Source: Pseudomonas sp. QS1027 (lineage in GTDB: Bacteria; Pseudomonadota; Gammaproteobacteria; Pseudomonadales; Pseudomonadaceae). Taken from it: a stretch of DNA of 64,000 bases. Shown here in pieces: positions 58,000 to 64,000 of the stretch. Where the stretch lies: NCBI RefSeq assembly GCF_002814235.1, contig NZ_PHSU01000028.1:1-64000 (forward strand), read 5' to 3'. Numbering within the stretch: the first letter of the stretch is position 1; each line of letters starts with the position of its first letter. The position numbers and the translations under genes were made by a program. The notes beneath the pieces were generated by a model that was not told the origin of the DNA, did not search any database, and worked only from the letters and a program-made list of their open reading frames with translations.

Positions 58000-58337
58000 G
58001 TAATCAGATGCACTACAAAGGCTATTACGGCTCCATCGAGGCCAGCGTCGAGGACAACTGCCTGTTTGGCAAACTCCAGTTCATCCGCGCACTGGTGAGT
58101 TATGAGGGGCAAACCGTGGCGGAACTGGAAGCAGCGTTCAAGGAGGCGGTTGATGACTATCTGGACACCTGCCAGCAGTTGAACCAGGCCCCCGAGATGC
58201 CCTGCAAAGGCTCGTTCAACGTGCGCGTAGGTCACGACCTCCATCTGGCCGCCGCGTTGACCGCGACGCGCCAGAAGGTGACCCTCAATGACCTGACCCG
58301 CCAGGCGCTGAGCGAGTATCTGCTGCACCACGCCTGA
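57996..58337 (+). CDS. hicB: HicB-type antitoxin
   Basis: A 113-residue antitoxin and autorepressor. The N-terminal RNase H-like part (YYGSIEASVEDNCLFGKLQF, SYEGQTVAELEAAFKEAVDDYLD) neutralises HicA. The C-terminal ~45 residues (FNVRVGHDLHLAAALTATRQ, then KVTLNDLTRQALSEYLLHHA) form a ribbon-helix-helix for DNA binding. The start is GTG 57996, translationally coupled to hicA. Confidence 0.86.
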   Translation: MSNQMHYKGYYGSIEASVEDNCLFGKLQFIRALVSYEGQTVAELEAAFKEAVDDYLDTCQQLNQAPEMPCKGSFNVRVGHDLHLAAALTATRQKVTLNDLTRQALSEYLLHHA

Positions 58338-58344
58338 TTCAGGA

Positions 58345-58370
58345 CGTTGCACGAACCTTATCCTGCAACG
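58345..58370. terminator. Hairpin between convergent hicB and tam
   Basis: CGTTGCA and TGCAACG pair around 12 bases between the two gene ends. Possible shared terminator; no T-run on either side. Confidence 0.4.
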
Positions 58371-58379
58371 CCCCCAGGA

Positions 58380-59144
58380 TCAGCGACTCGCTACCACGAA
58401 CAGGCGTGGGAACGGCAACAGCACCGTGCCATCAGCCAGCGCCGGGTAGGCCTCACTGATCGCGGCCAGGTAACGTTGCAGATAAGCCGCTTTTTCCGCC
58501 TCATCCAATGGTGCCAGGTATGGCCGCAGCGCCGAGCCCTTGAACCACTCCACCACGGCAGCGTGACCACCGGCCAACGGATGGTGATAGGTGGTGCGCC
58601 AGACATCCACCGTCGTGCAGTGCGGACGCAGCAGTTCATAGTAGAAGGTTGCGTCGTGCCGTGGCGGGTGTCGCACCGCACCGATCTTGTCCGCCCACGG
58701 TCCGCTGGCAGCCACTTCCCGCGCCAGCCGGTGCGACGGCTCCTGCATATTGTCCGGGGTCTGCACCGCCAGGCTGCCACCGGCCGCCAGCTTGCTCACC
58801 AGATGAGGATAGAGTGTGGCGTGATCCGGCACCCATTGCAGCGAGGCATTGGCCAGGATCACATCGAAGGTTTGGTCCGGGTTCCAGGTGGCGATATCGG
58901 CGAGTTCAAAATGCAACGCGGGCAAACGCTCCCGGGCACTGATGAGCATGTCGTCGGAACTGTCCATCCCGGTGACGCGCGCCCCGGGAAAACGCTGGGC
59001 CAGGACCTCGGTGGAGTTGCCCGGGCCGCAACCCAGGTCGACGGCCACACCTACCGTGCCGGCGGGGATGGCGGCCACCAGATCGCGGACGGGGCGGGTA
59101 CGTTCTTCTTCAAATGTCGAATACTGCTTGGCTGACCAGGTCAT
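58380..59144 (-). CDS. tam: Trans-aconitate 2-methyltransferase
   Basis: A 254-residue SAM-dependent methyltransferase that methyl-esterifies trans-aconitate, a by-product inhibitor of the TCA cycle. MTWSAKQYSTFEEERTRPVR is the conserved N-terminus and VAVDLGCGPGNSTEVLAQRFP is the SAM-binding motif I. ASLQWVPDHATLYPHLVSKL and GLAVQ-type motifs follow. ATG 59144 has GAGGAAG upstream. It is divergent from a LysR regulator and convergent with hicB. Confidence 0.92.
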   Translation of the reverse strand: MTWSAKQYSTFEEERTRPVRDLVAAIPAGTVGVAVDLGCGPGNSTEVLAQRFPGARVTGMDSSDDMLISARERLPALHFELADIATWNPDQTFDVILANASLQWVPDHATLYPHLVSKLAAGGSLAVQTPDNMQEPSHRLAREVAASGPWADKIGAVRHPPRHDATFYYELLRPHCTTVDVWRTTYHHPLAGGHAAVVEWFKGSALRPYLAPLDEAEKAAYLQRYLAAISEAYPALADGTVLLPFPRLFVVASR

Positions 59145-59248
59145 CACGCTTCCTCTTGTATGTGGGGGAGTGAGCACAAGCGTAGGTTTTGCACGCCATG
59201 ATGACAAATGCTAATAATGACAAGCTGCCATACTAAAAAGGTATCGAA

Positions 59249-60172
59249 ATGCTTGAACTGCGTCGCTTGCACGCGTTTGTCGTGATCGCCGAAGAAGGTC
59301 ATATCACCCGGGCGGCGGAGCGCCTGCATATGCAACAACCGCCCCTCACCCGCCTGCTGCAGAAGCTGGAAGCCGAGATGGGCGTGGCGTTGATGGAACG
59401 CCTGCCCCGGGGTGTTCGTCCGACCACGGCGGGCCTGGCGTTGCTGGAAGAAGCCCGTGCCGTGTTGGCGCGGGCCGAGGGCGTGACCGAGGTGGTGCGT
59501 CGCGCTGCCCGGGGTGAACAGGGGCGGCTCGGTATCGGCTTTACCAGTTCGGCGGCGCTGCACCCGTTTGTGCCGGGCGTGCTGCGGCACTTTCGCGAGG
59601 CGTTTTCCGGCGTGTCGGTCATCCTGGAAGAAGCCGGTACCGGTGAGTTGATGGACGCCCTGGTGCACGAACGCCTGGATGCCGCCTTCGTGCGCTCGCC
59701 CTTGAGCGGTACCCCGACCTTGCAGGCCGAGCCGATTCTGGTCGAACCGATGTTGCTGGCACTGCCGATGGATCATCCCCTGGCACAGGACACCCGTGTT
59801 CCCCTGCCCTTGTCCGCACTCGCCGGCGAAGCCTTTGTGCTGTATCGACGTCGGGTGGGACTGGGGCTTTACGACGCCATCCTGGTGGCGTGCCGTGAAG
59901 CGGGATTCAGCCCACAGGTGATTCAGGAGGCCCCACGCATGGCTGCCACACTGAGTCTGGTCGCCGCAGGCCTGGGGGTTTCCATCGTCCCGGCCTCGAT
60001 GCAGCGCCTGCGGGGCGATGGCATTGCCTATCGCGCGTTGTCACAGTGCCCGGGACTGATCGCACCGCTGCACCTGGCAACCCGCGTGGGCGATAGCTCG
60101 TCGGTGCTGCGGCGGTTTCGGGAGTTGGTGATCGAAGCGGCGGCAATGGAGACCCCATCAGCGCAAATCTGA
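59249..60172 (+). CDS. LysR-family regulator (BenM/CatM-like)
   Basis: A 307-residue LysR protein. LRRLHAFVVIAEEGHITRAAERLHMQQPPLTRLLQKLEAE is the winged helix with the PPLTR turn. RRAARGEQGRLGIGFTSSAAL begins the effector domain, close to those of BenM/CatM regulators of aromatic catabolism. It is divergent from tam with about 100 bases between, but its target cannot be told. Confidence 0.9.
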   Translation: MLELRRLHAFVVIAEEGHITRAAERLHMQQPPLTRLLQKLEAEMGVALMERLPRGVRPTTAGLALLEEARAVLARAEGVTEVVRRAARGEQGRLGIGFTSSAALHPFVPGVLRHFREAFSGVSVILEEAGTGELMDALVHERLDAAFVRSPLSGTPTLQAEPILVEPMLLALPMDHPLAQDTRVPLPLSALAGEAFVLYRRRVGLGLYDAILVACREAGFSPQVIQEAPRMAATLSLVAAGLGVSIVPASMQRLRGDGIAYRALSQCPGLIAPLHLATRVGDSSSVLRRFRELVIEAAAMETPSAQI

Positions 60173-60192
60173 AAGCACTGGCACTTTCAATT

Positions 60193-60229
60193 ATCCGGCA
60201 TTTACCGGATACTACTCGGCAAATGCCGG
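60193..60229. promoter_or_regulatory. Nested palindromes upstream of the Xre/RES operon
   Basis: TATCCGG and CCGGATA pair at 60193-60212, while CCGGCATTT at 60195 and AAATGCCGG at 60221 form a second, wider inverted repeat. Together they sit 20 bases before the antitoxin start, as an autoregulatory operator would. Confidence 0.65.
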
Positions 60230-60248
60230 AAAGAAAGAGGTATATCCC

Positions 60249-60698
60249 ATGTTGGCCGAAGTGATGCGCGAACCCGCCTACGGGGCCTATCGGCTGCGGC
60301 TGGAATACCTCCTGCAGATTCCGACGGATGCGAGCGAGCTTGAGATTCACGAGATGATCCAGTTCGGCTTCGAGGCCAGCAGGCTGATGAAGCTTTGCGA
60401 CCAGGGCGACGTCACGCCTCTGGAGCGCGATCAGATCATTCCGCTCAAAACCCTCAAGACTCGCGTGGCCAAGGACCAGCGGTTGACAGTCGAAGAAAGT
60501 GACCGGTGGTTTCGCGCCGCCCATATCACCGCCATGGCCGACGCTCTTTTCGGCAATGATGAAAAAGCCAAGCGCTGGCTCTCCAAGTCCAAGGACCGTT
60601 TCTCGGGGAAAAGCCCCATGGCCATGTTGTCGACCATCCAGGGGACCCGTCAGGTCGAGGAGATGCTCATACAACTGGCCGAAGGATTCTCCTTTTGA
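60249..60698 (+). CDS. Xre/MbcA/ParS-type antitoxin (DUF2384)
   Basis: A 149-residue protein with a helical N-terminal half (ASELEIHEMIQFGFEASRLM; IIPLKTLKTRVAKDQRL) and a C-terminal toxin-binding domain (ALFGNDEKAKRWLSKSKDRF, then SGKSPMAMLSTIQGTRQVEE), as in RES-Xre antitoxins. It overlaps the RES toxin gene by four bases and should both neutralise it and repress the operon. AAAGAGG is upstream of the ATG. Confidence 0.88.
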   Translation: MLAEVMREPAYGAYRLRLEYLLQIPTDASELEIHEMIQFGFEASRLMKLCDQGDVTPLERDQIIPLKTLKTRVAKDQRLTVEESDRWFRAAHITAMADALFGNDEKAKRWLSKSKDRFSGKSPMAMLSTIQGTRQVEEMLIQLAEGFSF

Positions 60699-61168
60699 TT
60701 TTCTGGCGAATCAGCGCATTTGCCGACTTGACGGGGCGTGGCGGGGCCCTCGCCAGTGGACGCTGGCACACGGCAGGCAGGCCCGTCGTCTATCTCGCGG
60801 GAACTCCGGCCGGGGCCATGCTGGAAATCCTGGTTCACCTGGAAGTAGATCAGGAGGATTTTCCGGAAACCCTGCAACTGCTCAAGGTCGAGATAGTGGG
60901 TAATGCAAGCATCGCTGCGCCCCCTTCACTCAACGCAGATTGGGCCGATGACCCGCGTCACACCAAGGGCTTGGGCGATGCGTTTCTCAAGAGCACCATG
61001 GCACTGTTGCTGCCGGTACCCAGCGCCATCATGCCCCACACCCAGAACTACCTCTTCAACCCCCTGCACACAGACGCGACCAAGGCCGTGGTGACCCGCG
61101 AAACCTTCAAGCTGGATAATCGCCTGCTCAAGAACCGCCAGGTTTCAAGCAAGGTCCTGCATGAGTGA
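60695..61168 (+). CDS. RES-domain toxin
   Basis: A 157-residue RES toxin; relatives (Res, MbcT, ParT) degrade or modify NAD+ or a similar nucleotide. The three hallmark polar positions are present: Arg in FWRIS, Glu in AMLEILVHLE and Ser in VPSAIMPHTQNYLFNPLH. The start is a TTG overlapping the antitoxin stop by four bases (TTGA), which may keep toxin synthesis low. It ends three bases from the convergent MarR gene. Confidence 0.88.
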   Translation: MIFWRISAFADLTGRGGALASGRWHTAGRPVVYLAGTPAGAMLEILVHLEVDQEDFPETLQLLKVEIVGNASIAAPPSLNADWADDPRHTKGLGDAFLKSTMALLLPVPSAIMPHTQNYLFNPLHTDATKAVVTRETFKLDNRLLKNRQVSSKVLHE

Positions 61169-61170
61169 TG

Positions 61171-61608
61171 TCAGGAATCAGCACGCAAATTGGCATTGGC
61201 TCGCTGCAGAAAGTCCACAAAGCGGGCCACTTCTTCCTCACTGAAACCCGTCAGCGCCTTGGTGTTTCCCGCCCCCAGAATCTCTATCGCCTGTGGTATC
61301 CGGGCGAGCCCCAATTCGGTCAACTCGACGATCTGGATGCGCTTGTGTTCCGGATCGGGCCGGCGGCGGATCAGTTGATCCCGCTCCAGACGAACCAGGG
61401 TCTGGGCCATCGACGGCTGCTCGACCTGCAGCAAACGCGCGAGCTCAGCCTGGGTCCGCGCCTCCCCCCGCTGCAGGGCCCCCAGCACCGGCATGCTGGC
61501 CATGCCGATGCCCAGCGGACGCAAACGCACCTCGGCCTGCCGGATCAACTCCTGCGACACACGCTTGATCAGAAAGGACGGCACCCGGTTCAGATCTAAA
61601 TTGTTCAT
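61171..61608 (-). CDS. MarR-family regulator
   Basis: A 145-residue MarR protein. The winged helix reads RTQAELARLLQVEQPSMAQT, then LVRLERDQLIRRRPDPEHKR with the wing. The flanking helices form the dimer. AGAGGG six bases before ATG 61608 favours it over an in-frame ATG 18 bases earlier. It is divergent from the flavin monooxygenase across 77 bases that hold two identical palindromes, the expected MarR arrangement. Confidence 0.92.
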   Translation of the reverse strand: MNNLDLNRVPSFLIKRVSQELIRQAEVRLRPLGIGMASMPVLGALQRGEARTQAELARLLQVEQPSMAQTLVRLERDQLIRRRPDPEHKRIQIVELTELGLARIPQAIEILGAGNTKALTGFSEEEVARFVDFLQRANANLRADS

Positions 61609-61623
61609 GTAGCGCCCTCTTGT

Positions 61624-61660
61624 CATAGGTGCCTATGCTAATTCATCATAGGTGCCTATG
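61624..61660. promoter_or_regulatory. Duplicated MarR operator
   Basis: CATAGGTGCCTATG occurs twice, at 61624-61637 and 61647-61660, each a six-base inverted repeat around TG, with 23 bases between equivalent positions (about two helical turns). One lies at the regulator's start, the other near the monooxygenase promoter. Confidence 0.85.
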
Positions 61661-61685
61661 ACAAACCGCGCTCTGGAATGACACC

Positions 61686-62792
61686 ATGGTCTCGAATCCA
61701 CGTATCGCCATCGTCGGCGCCGGCCTCGGCGGCTTGATGCTGGCCCGTATGCTGTACCTCAAGGGCGTGCCTTTCCTGATCTTCGACCGCGATGAATCCG
61801 TCTCGCACCGGCCACAGGGCGGCATGCTCGACCTGCACGTGGAAACCGGTCAATACGCGCTACGCCTGGGCGGGTTGTTCGAAATCTTTCAGCAATTGGC
61901 CCGCTACGAAGACCAGGGCCTGCGGCTGTTCGACCAACATGGCTCCTTGCTGCTGGAAAAGGCCGATGCGGAGAGCGGCGACCGTCCCGAGATCGATCGC
62001 GGCCAGCTCAGGGAACTGCTGCTGGAATCGATCCCGGAAGACACCTTGCGCTGGGGCCATACCCTCAGGGAAGCCGAGCAACAGGACGATGGCTATACCG
62101 AACTGCGCTTCGACAACGGCCTGAATCAGCGCTTTGAGCTGGTGGTTGGCGCCGACGGTGCCTGGTCGAAAGTCCGGGCACTGGTCTCGACAACACAGCC
62201 GTCCTTCTCCGGGCTCACCCTGCATGAACTGTCGATCCCCGATGCCGATGCCCGTTATCCCGAGGTCGCGCAACGGGTCGGGCGCGGCATGCTGATCGCC
62301 AAGGGCAAGCGCCAGACAATCTTTGCCCAACGCAACGCCAACGCCCATATCCGCGTGTATGCCGCCTTGCATCGGCAGGCAACAACGCACGAAGCAAAAA
62401 CCAGGGCCGACCTGCTCCACGACTTCAAGGACTGGGACGCCTCCTTGCTGCAACTGCTTCACGTAGCGGACGAGCCTGTGCGCCCCTGGCCGGTTCATGT
62501 GCTGCCGATCGGTCATCGCTGGGAGCGCCGCGACGGTGTCACCCTGCTGGGCGATGCCGCGCACCTGATGCCACCCGCTGGCGAAGGCGCCAACCTGGCG
62601 TTGCGTGATGCAGTGGACCTGGCGGATGCGCTGCTGGACGATCAGGACTGGAAGGCTGCGGTTCGAGCCTATGAACTGGTGATGTTCGAACGCGCCGCCC
62701 TGGCCGCCGCCGAGGCCGACAAAATGATGATGGTCGACTCGGCCGAAGAGAACCTGGAACTGATGAAAAGCCATCTGGGCGCCGAAGCCTGA
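61686..62792 (+). CDS. FAD-dependent monooxygenase (TetX/UbiH-like)
   Basis: A 368-residue class A flavin monooxygenase. RIAIVGAGLGGLMLARMLYLKG is the FAD-binding GxGxxG, ELVVGADGAWSKVRALV holds the DG motif binding FAD and NADPH, and LLGDAAHLMPPAGEGANLAL is the GD motif with the second flavin site. Relatives hydroxylate aromatics or antibiotics, including TetX on tetracyclines; this one's substrate is unknown. It is divergent from the MarR regulator, suggesting induction by a small aromatic or toxic compound. Confidence 0.9.
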   Translation: MVSNPRIAIVGAGLGGLMLARMLYLKGVPFLIFDRDESVSHRPQGGMLDLHVETGQYALRLGGLFEIFQQLARYEDQGLRLFDQHGSLLLEKADAESGDRPEIDRGQLRELLLESIPEDTLRWGHTLREAEQQDDGYTELRFDNGLNQRFELVVGADGAWSKVRALVSTTQPSFSGLTLHELSIPDADARYPEVAQRVGRGMLIAKGKRQTIFAQRNANAHIRVYAALHRQATTHEAKTRADLLHDFKDWDASLLQLLHVADEPVRPWPVHVLPIGHRWERRDGVTLLGDAAHLMPPAGEGANLALRDAVDLADALLDDQDWKAAVRAYELVMFERAALAAAEADKMMMVDSAEENLELMKSHLGAEA

Positions 62793-63109
62793 GCCACATC
62801 TGATCCACATCGGCAATTGACAAACCCGGCGCCAGCTTTTAAAAATGGACGCCTGATCCTGGGTGTAAACAAACATGTGCGCAACGCTCAACCCCATTGC
62901 TGTCGCCGTTGGCTTGAATGCCAAGGCACCAGCGTGCGTTGCGTTTGCCCCTAAATCGAAGAAACAGTCGCTCATGTGACCGGGGCGCGCTGTCCCGTCA
63001 GATGAGCTGACAGGACATTGAGCGCGACGACGGGTCACCCCTCCTCTTCTCCCAACTTCCTTCTACGCTTCTGACGGTGACGACACGGTCAACCATCAGG
63101 AGAAAGTGC
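62793..63109. other. 317-base intergenic stretch before the dapA-like gene
   Basis: No credible gene on either strand. A hairpin-forming pair, TGTCC...GTCAG with CTGAC...GGACA, lies near 62990-63016. The last part is the leader of the next gene with AGGAG at its end. I see no clear operator. Confidence 0.45.
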
Positions 63110-63985
63110 ATGTCATCGTTTCAAGGTATCTGGGTTCCCCTCGTCACGCCGTTCGTGAACCAGGCCATCGACTTCGTCGCCTTGCGGCGGCTGGTGGTTC
63201 ATCTGCTGGACAGCGGCGTCGACGGCATCGTGGTCTGTGGCACCACCGGGGAAGCCGCCGCACTGGGCAAACATGAACAACTGGCGGTGCTGGATGCCGT
63301 GCTGGAACTGGTCCCGCCACAACAGGTGGTGATGGGCCTGGCCGGCAACAACCTCAGCGAGTTGCTGCAGTTCCAGAGCGAGATACTCAAGCGTCCCCTG
63401 GCCGGGCTGCTGGTGCCCGCGCCCTATTACATCCGCCCGTCCCAGACTGGCCTGGAAGTGTTTTTCAAGACTGTCGCCGATGCCTCCAGCGTGCCGATCA
63501 TTGTCTACGACATTCCCTATCGCACCGGGGTGAGCTTCGAACAGGCGACCCTGCTCAAGATCGTCGCCCATGACAATATCGTCGCCATCAAGGACTGCGG
63601 CGGCAACCTGAACAACACCCTGGCGGTGCTGGCCAGCGGCCGGGTCGATGTGCTGTGCGGTGAGGACAACCAGATGTTCAATGCAATGTGCCTCGGCGCA
63701 ACCGGTGCGATTGCGGCTTCGGCGCATATCCATCCCGAGTTGTTCGTCCAGTTGCACCGGCAGATCCGGGAGCAGCAGCTCATGGCCGCCAGGACAACGT
63801 TTTTCCAGCTGACACCGCTGATCCAGGCCCTGTTTGTCGAGCCCAACCCCGGCCCGGTGAAAACCGCCCTCGCCCTTCAGGGATTGATTCGTGACGAACT
63901 GCGCGCGCCCATGCAAACCAGCAGTGAAGCCACGACCCAGCGCCTGAAAGACATCCTCGCAACGCTCAAGCCCGACGCCCGGTAG
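63110..63985 (+). CDS. dapA: Dihydrodipicolinate synthase-family aldolase
   Basis: A 291-residue class I aldolase of the DapA/NanA family. GIVVCGTTGEAAALGKHEQ binds the pyruvate carboxylate, VYDIPYRTGV contains the catalytic-type Tyr, and VAIKDCGGN the Schiff-base lysine. DapA condenses pyruvate with aspartate semialdehyde for lysine and diaminopimelate synthesis, but genomes often hold several paralogues for keto-acid catabolism, and this one has no lysine-pathway neighbour. AGGAG is eight bases before ATG 63110, in preference to an upstream in-frame start. Confidence 0.85.
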   Translation: MSSFQGIWVPLVTPFVNQAIDFVALRRLVVHLLDSGVDGIVVCGTTGEAAALGKHEQLAVLDAVLELVPPQQVVMGLAGNNLSELLQFQSEILKRPLAGLLVPAPYYIRPSQTGLEVFFKTVADASSVPIIVYDIPYRTGVSFEQATLLKIVAHDNIVAIKDCGGNLNNTLAVLASGRVDVLCGEDNQMFNAMCLGATGAIAASAHIHPELFVQLHRQIREQQLMAARTTFFQLTPLIQALFVEPNPGPVKTALALQGLIRDELRAPMQTSSEATTQRLKDILATLKPDAR

Positions 63986-64000
63986 AGGCCGGACCAGCGA

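Noticed and set aside
62990-63016. Inverted repeat upstream of the dapA-like gene as an attenuator
   Set aside because: No leader peptide with a run of one amino acid codon and no T-run; the stem is imperfect.

Overview
The window is chromosomal DNA from a Pseudomonas, most likely of the P. fluorescens group. The base composition is GC-rich and gene-dense. It carries a divergent AmpR/AmpC pair, the FabV-type enoyl reductase, an ArnT very close to the pseudomonad type, a DUF2790 secreted protein, and a paired REP element of the TGTAGGAGC...GCTCCTACA type. No tRNA, rRNA, CRISPR array, insertion sequence or phage gene was seen, so the stretch looks like accessory-rich core chromosome and not a mobile island.

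Layout. 1-11.1 kb: a minus-strand three-gene two-partner secretion operon (outer-membrane transporter, HlyC-like lysine acyltransferase, 2901-aa exoprotein with a C-terminal module resembling an ADP-ribosyltransferase toxin). 11.3-19.1 kb: AraC regulator, Cys-cluster protein, CBS protein, arnT with a second GT39 glycosyltransferase, and periplasmic gamma-glutamyltransferase. 19.2-25.3 kb: two LysR regulators around a D-cysteine desulfhydrase-like enzyme and a class III aminotransferase/APC permease pair. 25.3-31.8 kb: MATE exporter, lipoprotein, GT2 glycosyltransferase, ampR/ampC and a small Cys-containing protein.

31.8-36.7 kb: a polyamine-type catabolic unit (gamma-glutamylamine synthetase, PotF-like binding protein, PuuB-like oxidase) with a divergent AraC-type regulator. 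36.7-44.1 kb: a REPIN, then a seven-gene minus-strand operon (binding protein, ATPase, two permeases, amidase, D-amino-acid-dehydrogenase-like flavoprotein, RidA) divergent from a GlxA/AraC regulator. This reads as import of an amide-bearing nitrogen compound, cleavage, oxidative deamination and clean-up of the resulting imine. 44.2-51.1 kb: a second GlxA-like regulator, NTF2-like secreted protein, AzlCD exporter, RNase T2, LpxO-like hydroxylase, FabV and a PAS-GGDEF diguanylate cyclase.

51.1-53.3 kb: a candidate small RNA with a Fur-box-like sequence and a strong terminator, then an oxyanion-type ABC permease and binding protein without an ATPase, headed by a ModE-like palindrome. 53.3-57.5 kb: DUF2790 protein, an OmpR/histidine-kinase pair with repeated operator-like sequences, and ppnN. 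57.7-61.2 kb: two toxin-antitoxin modules (HicAB and Xre/RES) flanking tam and a LysR regulator. 61.2-64 kb: MarR regulator with a duplicated operator divergent from a flavin monooxygenase, and a DapA-family aldolase. Functions are predicted by reading sequence motifs and recalling families; no search was run.
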